Both the position numbers and the translations under genes were made by a program. 64,000 bases of DNA from Chitinophaga sp. CF118. GTDB lineage: Bacteria; Bacteroidota; Bacteroidia; Chitinophagales; Chitinophagaceae. Location: positions 744,001 to 808,000 of the forward strand of contig NZ_FOMK01000004.1 of the NCBI RefSeq assembly GCF_900112615.1, given 5' to 3'. The notes beneath the pieces are model-generated. The model was not told the DNA's origin, made no database searches, and saw only the letters and a program-made list of their open reading frames with translations. Numbering within the stretch: position 1 is the first letter of the stretch; each line of letters opens with the position of its first letter. This document shows, piece by piece, positions 8,100 to 17,089 of the stretch.

Positions 8100-9779
8100 C
8101 TACCAGTATGCCGCGTATAATGCAATCAGGATACCGCAAACCAGAATAGCGATAACGGTGAAAGATGTAGATGTTCTGAACATAGAAGAATCTACTTCCA
8201 GTCCTTTAGGTCCATCTGCAGCCACAACCCGTTTAGGAGCTATCAGTGAAATCAGGATCATACCAACCACACAGAATATGAATACAATACCCATACGGTC
8301 AAGGAATGGTATTTCATATACACCTGCAGCATTAGGTGCTGCAAATCCGATGCCGCTAAGGAAAGAAAGATCTACCGCATCAGGCAGGAACTTCAGCACG
8401 AAGGAAAGAACAACCCCTCCAATCATCGCAAACAATGCTGCAGATGGAGTAGCCCGCTTCCAGAAGAAGCCCAGTACAAACATGGCAAAGATACCCGGAG
8501 AAACGAAACCGGTATATTCCTGAATAAACTTGAATCCACCTTTTTCTATACCAAGGAAAGGAGAGATCACGATAGCTAGTATCATTGCGATAACAACAAC
8601 CCAGCGACCAACGTTTACAATTTCCTTTTCATTGGCTTTTCTATTAAAGATCTCTTTATAGATATCCAGTGAGAAGATCGTAGAGATACTGTTTGCTTTA
8701 CCTGCAAGGGAAGCCACAATCGCAGCAGTTAATGCAGCAAAAGCCAGTCCCTTCATACCTATCGGCAACAGGTTCATTAATACAGGATAAGCATTATCCT
8801 GGTTCACTACTCCTTCTTTAAGCATTTCAGTCTGGAACATTCCCTGTTGATGCAGTACATAAGCTGCAATACCAGGTAATACTACAATCACAGGCATGAG
8901 GAGTTTCAGGAAACCGGCAAACAGCAGACCGCTGCGTGCAGTTTTAAGATCCGCTCCCAATGCGCGTTGCGTGATATACTGGTTACATCCCCAATAGTTC
9001 AGGTTCACAATCCACATACCACCTACCAGGATCGATAATCCAGGTAAATCCAGATAATGCGGGTCATCCTTCTTTAAGATCATATGGAAATGATCATCTG
9101 CGTGCTGCGTTAACAGGTGGAACCCTTTAATAACACCGGTTTCACCAAAATGTTCGGATACCAGGCTGAGTGCCAGGTAAGTAGTAGCCAATCCTCCCAG
9201 GATCAGGAAAAACACCTGGATTACATCCGTATAACCGATCACTTTCATCCCTCCCAGTGTAATGAATACAGCAAATATTGCCAGTAAACTCATACAGAGA
9301 TAGAAATTAATGCCGGAAATAGTGTTGATAGCCAGCGCTCCAAGATAAAGGATAGAGGTCAGGTTCACTATCACATACAACAACAGCCAGAACACCGCCA
9401 TGATGGTGCTCACTGTTTTATTATACCGCGTTAGCAGGAACTGCGGCATTGTATAAATCTTGTTTTTGAGATAGATGGGAAGAAAAAATACAGCTACTAC
9501 TATCAAAGTAGCCGCTGCCATCCATTCATAGGTGGAAATAGCCAAACCAATTGCGAAACCGGAACCAGACATACCAATGAATTGCTCCGCAGAAATATTA
9601 GAGGCAATCAATGAGGCTCCGATAGCCCACCAGGTAAGAGATCCTTCCGCCAGGAAAAAGTCTTTTGAATCGGTAGTTTTTTTCTTTTTTTTCTGGTAGA
9701 TATAGAAACCGTAACCGGCAACAATCAGAAAATACACTAAGAAAACAACATAATCGAGGAATTGTAAGCTCTTTTGCAT
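8100..9779 (-). CDS. Sodium/sugar symporter (SSS family), probable xylose uptake
   Basis: A 559-residue inner-membrane protein with about 14 hydrophobic helices. It starts with a short external N-terminus, then helix 1 (VVFLVYFLIVAGYGFYIYQ) and a lysine-rich loop. The segment ASLIASNISAEQFIGMSGSG is the characteristic SSS sequence after helix 2, close to vSGLT. It would import a sugar with sodium. Position directly upstream of xylB-xylA points to xylose. A perfect palindrome at 9834-9856 lies 55 nt before its start and may control it. Confidence 0.9.
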   Translation of the reverse strand: MQKSLQFLDYVVFLVYFLIVAGYGFYIYQKKKKKTTDSKDFFLAEGSLTWWAIGASLIASNISAEQFIGMSGSGFAIGLAISTYEWMAAATLIVVAVFFLPIYLKNKIYTMPQFLLTRYNKTVSTIMAVFWLLLYVIVNLTSILYLGALAINTISGINFYLCMSLLAIFAVFITLGGMKVIGYTDVIQVFFLILGGLATTYLALSLVSEHFGETGVIKGFHLLTQHADDHFHMILKKDDPHYLDLPGLSILVGGMWIVNLNYWGCNQYITQRALGADLKTARSGLLFAGFLKLLMPVIVVLPGIAAYVLHQQGMFQTEMLKEGVVNQDNAYPVLMNLLPIGMKGLAFAALTAAIVASLAGKANSISTIFSLDIYKEIFNRKANEKEIVNVGRWVVVIAMILAIVISPFLGIEKGGFKFIQEYTGFVSPGIFAMFVLGFFWKRATPSAALFAMIGGVVLSFVLKFLPDAVDLSFLSGIGFAAPNAAGVYEIPFLDRMGIVFIFCVVGMILISLIAPKRVVAADGPKGLEVDSSMFRTSTSFTVIAILVCGILIALYAAYW

Positions 9780-9833
9780 AAAATCAACGTGGTAAAAAGA
9801 AATTAATAAGCAATCAATATAGCAACATTTTAA

Positions 9834-9856
9834 TTAAATGTAAAATTTACATTTAA
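9834..9856. promoter_or_regulatory. Perfect palindrome upstream of the symporter, candidate operator
   Basis: The arms TTAAATGTAAA and TTTACATTTAA flank a single central A, giving a 23-nt perfect palindrome 55 nt upstream of the symporter start. Size and symmetry fit a dimeric repressor site, perhaps for a xylose regulator, but no regulator gene is adjacent and the site is not repeated before xylA or xylB. Confidence 0.45.
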
Positions 9857-9897
9857 AATTATAAAACAGTTTGTGTAATAGCTAATTATTTTTCATC

Positions 9898-11004
9898 TTA
9901 TTGTAGTAATAAATTAGCCAATTGTTCTCCAACTATGGAACCGATAGCCACTCCCATCCCCCCCATCCGTACTCCGAGTGCGATATTCGGAGAATATTTC
10001 CGGATTAGTGGCTTTCGTGTGTCTCCAAAAGCCATAATTCCTGTCCACCGTTCAGTAATAGTAAAAGAATGTGCAGGCAATATAATATTGTGAAGCCGGT
10101 TTTCCAATTGTTGTTGGATCTGTTGGTTAAGGTCAAACTCCGTGGTAGCCTCTGTGGCAAAGTCAAGATTTCGTCCGCCGCCGAATAATACCCTCCCCTG
10201 CAGCTCGCGAAAGTAATAGTAGCCTTCTTCCATGTGGAATATGCCGCGAAAGGGCAGGTTGGGGATTACGCTTGTCATTAGTACTTGCCCCCTGCCCGGT
10301 TGCAGGGGTACATCCGGCAGTAGCTCACGGGTAAATGCGTTGGTACATATGGCCAGTCCCCGGCAATGAAAGGTGATATCCTTCACCGTTACGTGTACCC
10401 CGACACCTGTATCTTCTATATTGTTAATAGGGCAGCCGGTTTTTATCTCTACCCCCTTACTAATCGCAATATCTATGAGGCAGCGCATCATTTTGCCGGT
10501 GTTCAGCTCTCCTTCGTAATTGTTCTGCACCAGCGTCTTCACGTATTGGGGATTAAAGCCAAAACGGTTATTTATCTGCTTAAATGCCGGGCCACCAAGT
10601 ACAGGCTGCAGAAGGCTATTTACCTCCTCCATCCGCTTCAGTGCAGGTTCTTCCGCATCGCTGATCAGTTCATAACTGCCCCGTTCCCGATAATCCATAT
10701 TGGCATCCCCAATCCGTTGCCGTAACAATTGCAGACCATTACGACGTAACTGTAATAAAGCCACTACCTCTGTAGCTGGCATCAATTTCAGATCGGCCAG
10801 CAATTCGGTAAGGCTACCGATACAGGCAAAACCGGCATTTTTGGTGCTTGCTCCTGTGGGTAAGATTTCTTTCTCCAGAACCAGTACCCTGGCGTGTGGT
10901 TGCAGTTCCTTCAGACTGATAGCGGCAGACAATCCTACTATGCCGCTACCGGCAATTATATAATCATATTGTAAAAGATGTTGTTTTTCCCAAAAACTAA
11001 GCAT
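9898..11004 (-). CDS. FAD-dependent oxidoreductase of the DAO (amino/hydroxy acid oxidase) family
   Basis: The 368-residue protein carries an FAD-binding dinucleotide motif at residues 16-30 (IIAGSGIVGLSAAISL), a conserved ASTKNAGFACIGS segment for flavin contact, and the C-terminal GVRMGGMGVAIG strand-loop that closes the FAD site. It belongs with DadA/ThiO-type oxidases acting on small amino or hydroxy acids. Substrate cannot be read from the sequence. It is co-transcribed with the dehydrogenase gene 9 nt upstream. Confidence 0.8.
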   Translation of the reverse strand: MLSFWEKQHLLQYDYIIAGSGIVGLSAAISLKELQPHARVLVLEKEILPTGASTKNAGFACIGSLTELLADLKLMPATEVVALLQLRRNGLQLLRQRIGDANMDYRERGSYELISDAEEPALKRMEEVNSLLQPVLGGPAFKQINNRFGFNPQYVKTLVQNNYEGELNTGKMMRCLIDIAISKGVEIKTGCPINNIEDTGVGVHVTVKDITFHCRGLAICTNAFTRELLPDVPLQPGRGQVLMTSVIPNLPFRGIFHMEEGYYYFRELQGRVLFGGGRNLDFATEATTEFDLNQQIQQQLENRLHNIILPAHSFTITERWTGIMAFGDTRKPLIRKYSPNIALGVRMGGMGVAIGSIVGEQLANLLLQ

Positions 11005-11013
11005 GAGAAAGCG

Positions 11014-11967
11014 TTAAAGGGTTAACACCACTTTTCCTGTTACATGATGTGATTCCAGCAGTTGATGGGCCTTTGTTACATCCATTAAAGGAAAGGTAGC
11101 AGCTACTTTTATTTTTAGTTGCCCACCTGCCAGCAATGCAGCTATTTGATCCATCCGCTCACCATCTGGTCTTACAGACATCCATTTTACCTGCACCCCC
11201 TTTTCACGGGCTTTTGCTATAATAGCGGGATCATCTTTATACATACTGGGAAGAGATACCAGGATTCCTCCAGGCTTAAGTATATCCAGGGAGCGCAGGG
11301 CTATTTCTCCACCCATACCATCTATTACTACATCTACCGGTTCTATAGCGCTTTCAAAGGGTTGTGCTTTATAATCGATCACAGCGTCGATACCCAGTTC
11401 CCTTAAAAAGGCATGGTTATTTTCAGAGGCGGTGCCTGCTACAAAACAACCTTTCCATTTTGCCAGTTGAACAGCTATATGTCCTACACCACCTGCTGCC
11501 GCATGGATCAGCACCCGCTGTCCTGCTGTTGCTTCTGCATGATCGAATAATGCGGCCCAGGCCGTTAATGTAGCCAATGGTGTGGCTGCTGCGTCTATAG
11601 AAGAAACATTTTTAGGGATAATCGCAAACTCGTTTTCCTGCACTACAGCATATTCCGCATAGGCACAGCCCAGTTGAGGAAAATTACTTAACCCAAAGAT
11701 CCGGTCGCCGGTATCAAACTTACTCACACCATCTCCCAGGCTCACCACTTCTCCCGCAATATCCCAACCTAAAATGGCAGGCAGGGAGATACCTGCGGCA
11801 TATCCTTTACCCATGCGGGTCTTATAATCCACAGGGTTTAATCCTGCCGCTCTTACTTTCACCAGTACCTGCTCTGCTGCAGGTAAAGGCACGGGCACTC
11901 TTTCTATCCTGAAGACGCTAGCGGCTCCAAATGCCGGTAGCACAGCAGCCTCCATCAAATTACTCAT
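11014..11967 (-). CDS. NADPH-dependent quinone-oxidoreductase-type MDR dehydrogenase
   Basis: A 317-residue zinc-independent medium-chain dehydrogenase/reductase. The N-terminal GroES-like part has RAAGLNPVDYKTRMGKGY and GWDIAGEV, and the cofactor motif is HAAAGGVGHIAVQLAKWKG at about residues 150-170. The catalytic-zinc cysteines of true alcohol dehydrogenases are absent. It would reduce quinones or enones with NADPH. The FAD oxidoreductase gene follows after 9 nt, so they form an operon. Confidence 0.85.
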   Translation of the reverse strand: MSNLMEAAVLPAFGAASVFRIERVPVPLPAAEQVLVKVRAAGLNPVDYKTRMGKGYAAGISLPAILGWDIAGEVVSLGDGVSKFDTGDRIFGLSNFPQLGCAYAEYAVVQENEFAIIPKNVSSIDAAATPLATLTAWAALFDHAEATAGQRVLIHAAAGGVGHIAVQLAKWKGCFVAGTASENNHAFLRELGIDAVIDYKAQPFESAIEPVDVVIDGMGGEIALRSLDILKPGGILVSLPSMYKDDPAIIAKAREKGVQVKWMSVRPDGERMDQIAALLAGGQLKIKVAATFPLMDVTKAHQLLESHHVTGKVVLTL

Positions 11968-12093
11968 GTCTACATATTTTATTCAATGTACCTGATTATT
12001 ATAATATGCAGCATTGAAGTTAAAAGTATTTACTGTTTTATAACACGATAATAATGGATAGCCTGTGTAATTTCTTTGCCAAGCCTAGTACTT

Positions 12094-12192
12094 TAAACAG
12101 GAGATAAGCAGGAGGTAAACAGGGGTTAAACAGGTTTTAAGCGAACTAACACCTGTTTAACCCCTGTTTACCTCCTGCTTACCTCCTGTTTA
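12094..12192. repeat. Large palindrome made of 11-nt tandem units
   Basis: Two 42-nt arms (12094-12135 and 12151-12192) are complementary except at one position (12104 against 12182), with a 15-nt loop. Each arm is itself a run of 11-nt units: AAACAGGAGAT, AAGCAGGAGGT, AAACAGGGGTT, AAACAGGTTTT. It lies between the ilvA terminator and the start of the dehydrogenase gene in the 330-nt gap 11968-12297. A structure of the same design but different sequence occurs at 63895-63966. I do not know a named family for it. Confidence 0.9.
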
Positions 12193-12244
12193 TAATGCAT
12201 GTCACATATAAGATATCCATATACTACCCCTGAAGTCATCGCAT

Positions 12245-12279
12245 AAAAAAACGGCTCCATTACCAGAATGAAGCCGTTT
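12245..12279 (-). terminator. Terminator at the end of the ilv operon
   Basis: A 12-bp stem with one wobble pair (AAACGGCTCCAT at 12249-12260 with ATGAAGCCGTTT at 12268-12279) is followed on the minus strand by seven T residues. It lies 19 nt past the ilvA stop. Confidence 0.85.
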
Positions 12280-12297
12280 AAAAACTAAGTATAACAT

Positions 12298-13554
12298 CTA
12301 CACTAAATACCCAAAAAGATTATCATCTTTATTAAGTTCTGTATAGTGAATATTGTATTTATTAAAGTTTGCAATAAGGATATCATAATCCTCTTTGTTC
12401 TTCAGTTCTACACCTATCAGCGCAGGTCCCATCTCCTTGTTATGCTTCTGAATAAATTCAAAACGGGTAATATCATCCGTAGGGCCTAATACATGATTTA
12501 CGAATTCTTTCAATGCTCCCGGACGTTGTATGAAGCGGATAATGAAATAGTGTTTTAATCCTTCGTATAACAGTGACCGTTCTTTTATTTCCTGCATGCG
12601 GTCAATATCATTATTGCTACCGCTCACCACACACACTACTGTTTTGCCTTCTATTTCTTTAGCAAAATCTTCCAGTGCAGCCATAGACAAAGCACCGGCG
12701 GGTTCTACCACAATAGCATCTTCGTTATACAGTCTTAATATAGTGGAACACACCCTTCCTTCCGGAACCAGGTGCATCTTAGACAATACATCTTTGCATA
12801 TTTCGTAGGTGAGATTGCCCACTCTTTTTACAGCAGCACCATCCACAAAACGTTCTATTTCGGGAAGAGTAATAGGGCCCCCATTTTCCAGTGCACGCAA
12901 CATAGAAGGAGCCCCTTCCGGTTCTACACCAATAATTTTAGTATCAGGACTATACGCCTTAAAATAAGTTCCCACACCAGCAGCCAGCCCGCCACCACCA
13001 ATAGGAACAAAGAGATAATCTATGTTAGTCAGGTCTTCCAGTATTTCAACTGCTACGGTACCCTGTCCTTCAATGATTTTCGGATCATCGAAAGGAGGAA
13101 TAAAAGTCATGCCATGTGTTTTGGTATATGCCTGTGCTTCGGCAGAGCAATCATCAAATGTATCTCCAACCAGTTTTATCTGTATGTTATCACCACCAAA
13201 CATGGTTACCTGGGTCACTTTCTGTCTTGGTGTAACGATAGGCATGAATACCACGCCATGTATATCCATTTGTCTGCAGGCATAGGCAAAGCCCTGTGCA
13301 TGATTGCCTGCGCTGGCGCAGGTAACCCCTTTGGAAAGTATTTCTTTATCCAGGCTGCTGATCATGTTGTAGGCCCCGCGCAATTTATAGGAGCGTACAA
13401 TTTGCATATCTTCTCTTTTCAGATAAATATCTGCATTATACCGGCGGGATAAGGTAGCACTATAAGAGAGAGGAGTGCGGGTTACCACCGACTTTAACTT
13501 CGCCGCTGCATCGAGTATATTGAGAGGATCTACACTTGTAATTACCTGAGACAT
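12298..13554 (-). CDS. ilvA: Threonine dehydratase (threonine ammonia-lyase), biosynthetic
   Basis: A PLP enzyme that turns threonine into 2-oxobutanoate, the first committed step to isoleucine. Length is 418 residues, the shorter form with one ACT-like regulatory domain (about 335-418: YFIIRFIQRPGALKEFVNHVLG). The PLP lysine is Lys57 in RSYKLRGAY, and the phosphate loop is PIGGGGLAAG. It is the last gene of the operon and is followed by a strong terminator. Isoleucine feedback is likely from the ACT-like domain. Confidence 0.95.
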   Translation of the reverse strand: MSQVITSVDPLNILDAAAKLKSVVTRTPLSYSATLSRRYNADIYLKREDMQIVRSYKLRGAYNMISSLDKEILSKGVTCASAGNHAQGFAYACRQMDIHGVVFMPIVTPRQKVTQVTMFGGDNIQIKLVGDTFDDCSAEAQAYTKTHGMTFIPPFDDPKIIEGQGTVAVEILEDLTNIDYLFVPIGGGGLAAGVGTYFKAYSPDTKIIGVEPEGAPSMLRALENGGPITLPEIERFVDGAAVKRVGNLTYEICKDVLSKMHLVPEGRVCSTILRLYNEDAIVVEPAGALSMAALEDFAKEIEGKTVVCVVSGSNNDIDRMQEIKERSLLYEGLKHYFIIRFIQRPGALKEFVNHVLGPTDDITRFEFIQKHNKEMGPALIGVELKNKEDYDILIANFNKYNIHYTELNKDDNLFGYLV

Positions 13555-13567
13555 TTTACTAAATTAA

Positions 13568-13620
13568 AATGATCAATTACGGATAAGGAATAATGTATCC
13601 CCCGTCCGCAATTGATCATT
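13568..13620. other. Stem-loop in the ilvC-ilvA spacer
   Basis: AATGATCAATTACGGA (13568-13583) pairs with TCCGCAATTGATCATT (13605-13620) in a 16-bp stem with one wobble (G-U in the minus-strand RNA). It fills most of the 82-nt gap between ilvC and ilvA. No T tract follows, so it is not an ordinary terminator. It may stabilise or punctuate the operon mRNA. Confidence 0.55.
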
Positions 13621-13636
13621 ATCGTTATGAGTTTTA

Positions 13637-14680
13637 TTATGCGTTTGGACGCAGCTTTCTTACAGCCGCACCTGCCTGCCACATTTCGCTTTCGCGGAGT
13701 TCTTTCAGTTCTTCATCCAGTTTAGCACGGTAATCAGGCGTACTGTTGGAAGCGATAGAACGGGCAGCTTCTTTACCTGCTTTTACGCTGGCATATAATT
13801 CTTCAAATACTGGCTGGCTGGCTGCTTTAAATTTCTTCCACCAGTCGAGCGCACCACGCTGAGCAGTAGTAGAACAGTTAGCATACATCCAGTCCATACC
13901 ATTTTCTGCTACCAGTGGCATCAGAGACTGTGTCAGCTCTTCAACTGTTTCGTTGAATGCTTCTGATGGAGAGTGACCATTCTTACGCAGTACTTCGTAC
14001 TGAGCAGCGAAGATACCCTGGATAGCACCCATCAGAGTACCACGTTCGCCGGTAAGGTCGGAAGTAACTTCTTTCAGGAAGTCAGTTTCGAACAGGTAAC
14101 CGGAACCAACGCCAATACCTAAAGCGATTGCACGCTCACGGCCACGGCCGGTAGCATCCTGGAAAATAGCGAAGCTGGAGTTCAGACCCTGACCAGCCAG
14201 GAACAGTCTGCGCAGAGAGGTACCGGAGCCTTTAGGGGCAACCAGGATCACATCCACATCAGCCGGAGGTATAATACCAGTTTGATCTTTATAAGTGATA
14301 CCAAAACCATGGGAGAAATACAGTGCTTTACCTGCAGTCAGATGTGGTTTTAAAGTAGGCCACAAAGTGATCTGACCAGCATCGCTCAACAGGAACTGAA
14401 TGATAGTACCTTTCTTGGCAGCTTCTTCGATTTCAAACAGTGTTTGACCAGGTACCCAGCCATCAGCAACGGCTTTATCCCAGGTTTTAGATCCTTTACG
14501 CTGTCCTACAATCACGTTAAAGCCATTGTCTTTCAGGTTCAGTGCCTGGCCCGGACCTTGTACGCCATAACCAATTACTGCTATCACTTCATTCTTCAGC
14601 ACTTCTCTAGCCTTTTCCATGGGGAATTCTTCTCTGGTTACTACGTCTTCCAGTACCCCGCCAAAATTGATGGTTGCCAT
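13637..14680 (-). CDS. ilvC: Ketol-acid reductoisomerase
   Basis: It isomerises and reduces acetolactate and acetohydroxybutyrate with NADPH and magnesium, giving the dihydroxy acids of valine and isoleucine synthesis. I choose the ATG at 14680 (MATINFGGVLEDVVTREEF), giving 347 residues. The frame extends 12 codons further to 14716, but that part is Lys/Asn-rich and unlike the family. The Rossmann motif GYGVQGPGQALNL and the knotted C-terminal domain with EELTQSLMPLVAENG are visible. Next gene upstream is ilvN. Confidence 0.95.
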   Translation of the reverse strand: MATINFGGVLEDVVTREEFPMEKAREVLKNEVIAVIGYGVQGPGQALNLKDNGFNVIVGQRKGSKTWDKAVADGWVPGQTLFEIEEAAKKGTIIQFLLSDAGQITLWPTLKPHLTAGKALYFSHGFGITYKDQTGIIPPADVDVILVAPKGSGTSLRRLFLAGQGLNSSFAIFQDATGRGRERAIALGIGVGSGYLFETDFLKEVTSDLTGERGTLMGAIQGIFAAQYEVLRKNGHSPSEAFNETVEELTQSLMPLVAENGMDWMYANCSTTAQRGALDWWKKFKAASQPVFEELYASVKAGKEAARSIASNSTPDYRAKLDEELKELRESEMWQAGAAVRKLRPNA

Positions 14681-14756
14681 GTTTTGATAGTGTTTTTTGT
14701 TGTTTTTGTGCCGCAAGCCCTTAGCCGCCAGCTTTTTGTTATTAAATTATTTTTGA

Positions 14757-15347
14757 TCAGATACTTTCTTCTGCTGCTGTTATCGTGGATGTACTGCTAT
14801 AATCAGCCGGTGGCAGATTATCAGTATGCAGTCCGGCCAGCTCTTTCAGATGATCATGAAAACGGCGGCTCCATTTTACAATAGCTACTCTGCCGCTTTT
14901 TGAATATTCAATCAAACCATAAGGTGCCAGCTTCTGCTGTAATGATATCAGTTCATGCTGGTGGCCGGTCTTCTCAATTACAAAATATTCATCCGTAATA
15001 GTGAGTATTCTTGCCTGGTTCTCACGAATCAGCTTTTCGATATTCCCGTTCTGTAATGATTTTGTAGAGATCTTATAGAGCGCCAGTTCCTGGTATACTA
15101 CTTCATCTTCGTCATGTACAAAGGCACGGTGTATTTCTATCAGCCTTTCTATCTGGCCAACTATCTTTTCCAGCTTAGACCTTTCGGAAAGTACTGTGAT
15201 GATAAATTTGTATACACCGGGTATCTCTGTTTCAGCCGTAGTAAGGCTGGTGATGTTGATACGGCGGCGTGTAAAGATAACAGTGATACGGTTCGTGATA
15301 CCGATCCTGTCTTCCGTATATACCGTTACTGTATATTCTTTTTCCAT
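14757..15347 (-). CDS. ilvN: Acetolactate synthase small (regulatory) subunit
   Basis: The 196-residue protein begins with an ACT domain (residues 3-75: EYTVTVYTEDRIGITNRITVIFTRRRINI) followed by the C-terminal domain of small subunits. It binds the large subunit, raises its activity and gives valine feedback inhibition. ilvB ends 11 nt upstream, consistent with tight co-expression. The symbols ilvN and ilvH are both in use for this family. Confidence 0.93.
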   Translation of the reverse strand: MEKEYTVTVYTEDRIGITNRITVIFTRRRINITSLTTAETEIPGVYKFIITVLSERSKLEKIVGQIERLIEIHRAFVHDEDEVVYQELALYKISTKSLQNGNIEKLIRENQARILTITDEYFVIEKTGHQHELISLQQKLAPYGLIEYSKSGRVAIVKWSRRFHDHLKELAGLHTDNLPPADYSSTSTITAAEESI

Positions 15348-15358
15348 AGTGTTCTTGT

Positions 15359-17089
15359 TTAATCGAGCCTGATATTAGCTATCGGGGCGCCCGCAGGTAC
15401 CATTGGGAATACATTACCTTCCTGTTCTACTACTACTTCCAGCAGATATGCACCTTTGTGCGCCAGCATTTCGTCAATAGCAGCATCAATTTCTCCACGG
15501 GTGCTTACCTTCTTGCCTGGGATATAAAACCCTTTGGCAATCTGCACAAAATCAGGATTTATCATCTCTGTAGAAGAATAACGCTTATCATGGAACAACT
15601 GTTGCCACTGACGCACCATACCCAGGAAGTTATTGTTGAGGATCACTATTTTCACGCCTATTTCAGACTGATAAATAGTACCCAGCTCCTGTAAAGTCAT
15701 CTGGAAACAACCGTCTCCGATGATCGCTACCACTTCCTTTTCAGGTACACCTACCTTGGCTCCCATTGCTGCCGGTAAAGCAAAACCCATCGTACCCATA
15801 CCACCAGAAGTGATATTGGTATTCGGATCTTTAAAACGATAATAACGGGAAGCAATCATCTGGTGCTGACCAACATCTGTTACCAGTACTGCATGACCAC
15901 CTGTTTTTTCAGATATCCTGCGGATAACTTCCGCCATCTTCAGCTGATCACCTTCAGGATATAATTCAGGTTGAATAACCTTCTCATGCTCCTTCTTATC
16001 TGCTTCTTTAAACTCCTGCAACCATTCGTCGTGTTTCGTTGCATTTACTTTTCCAATCAAAGCCTTCAGAGCCGTTTTAGCATCTGCATGTACAGGCACA
16101 TCTGCTTTGATGATCTTATGAATCTCTGCCGCATCTATTTCAATATGGACTACTTTCGCCTGCTTGATATAATGCGTTACATCACCAGTGATACGGTCGT
16201 CAAAGCGCATCCCTACAGCAATCACCACATCACATTCATTTGTCATGATGTTAGGCGCATAGTTGCCATGCATCCCCAGATATCCTACATATAAAGGATG
16301 ATCTACCGGAACAGCAGACAATCCTAATAAAGTAGAAGCGATAGGAATCTGTGCCTTTTCAGCAAAAGCAATCAGTTCCTTTTCAGCACCGGAGATCAGT
16401 ACACCGTGACCACAAAGTATATACGGTTTTTTTGCACTGTTGATGAGTGCAGCAGCCGCATCTATCGCAGCAGGGTCCAGTTCGGGAACCGGGCGGTAAC
16501 TGCGGATATAATCACACTTTTTATATTCGTAATCAAATTTGGCAGCCTGTGCATTCTTGGTAATATCTACCAGTACAGGACCGGGACGGCCGCTGGCAGC
16601 TATGTAGAATGCTTTAGCAATAGCGCCTGGAATATCTTCGGGACGAGTTACCTGGATGTTCCACTTAGTGATAGGCATTGTAATACCTATTACATCCGTT
16701 TCCTGGAAAGCATCTGTACCTAATAGTGCAGCTGCTACCTGGCCAGTGATACATACCATAGGAGTTGAATCCATATAAGCATCTGCCAAACCTGTTACCA
16801 GGTTGGTAGCACCCGGGCCGGAAGTGGCAAATACCACCCCTACCTTACCAGAAGTACGCGCATATCCCTGGGCAGCATGTGTAGCACCCTGTTCATGGCG
16901 GACCAATATATGATGGACTTTGTCCTGGAAATCGTACAGGGCATCGTAAATAGGCATAATTGCGCCTCCGGGATAGCCGAAAATAGTTTCGACACCTTCT
17001 GCAATCAGCGAGCGGATCACGGCTTCAGAGCCTGAGATATTCAGTGTGTCCGCAGTTAGCTCAAACTTCTCAGTTGGCTTAGTCTTCAT
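15359..17089 (-). CDS. ilvB: Acetolactate synthase large (catalytic) subunit
   Basis: A thiamine-diphosphate enzyme making acetolactate from pyruvate, or acetohydroxybutyrate with 2-oxobutanoate. The catalytic Glu lies in VRHEQGATHAAQGYART. The ThDP/metal motif is GDGCFQMTLQELGTI with NNNFLG. I use the ATG at 17089, which overlaps the ilvD stop by 11 nt and gives 576 residues. In-frame ATGs at 17113 and 17149 would lengthen it by 8 or 20 residues and increase the overlap. Cytoplasmic, second gene of the ilvDBNCA unit. Confidence 0.95.
   Translation of the reverse strand: MKTKPTEKFELTADTLNISGSEAVIRSLIAEGVETIFGYPGGAIMPIYDALYDFQDKVHHILVRHEQGATHAAQGYARTSGKVGVVFATSGPGATNLVTGLADAYMDSTPMVCITGQVAAALLGTDAFQETDVIGITMPITKWNIQVTRPEDIPGAIAKAFYIAASGRPGPVLVDITKNAQAAKFDYEYKKCDYIRSYRPVPELDPAAIDAAAALINSAKKPYILCGHGVLISGAEKELIAFAEKAQIPIASTLLGLSAVPVDHPLYVGYLGMHGNYAPNIMTNECDVVIAVGMRFDDRITGDVTHYIKQAKVVHIEIDAAEIHKIIKADVPVHADAKTALKALIGKVNATKHDEWLQEFKEADKKEHEKVIQPELYPEGDQLKMAEVIRRISEKTGGHAVLVTDVGQHQMIASRYYRFKDPNTNITSGGMGTMGFALPAAMGAKVGVPEKEVVAIIGDGCFQMTLQELGTIYQSEIGVKIVILNNNFLGMVRQWQQLFHDKRYSSTEMINPDFVQIAKGFYIPGKKVSTRGEIDAAIDEMLAHKGAYLLEVVVEQEGNVFPMVPAGAPIANIRLD

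Noticed and set aside
12094..12192. Interpretation of the palindrome as a CRISPR-like or plain terminator element
   Set aside because: The units are contiguous without spacers, and no T tract follows either arm.
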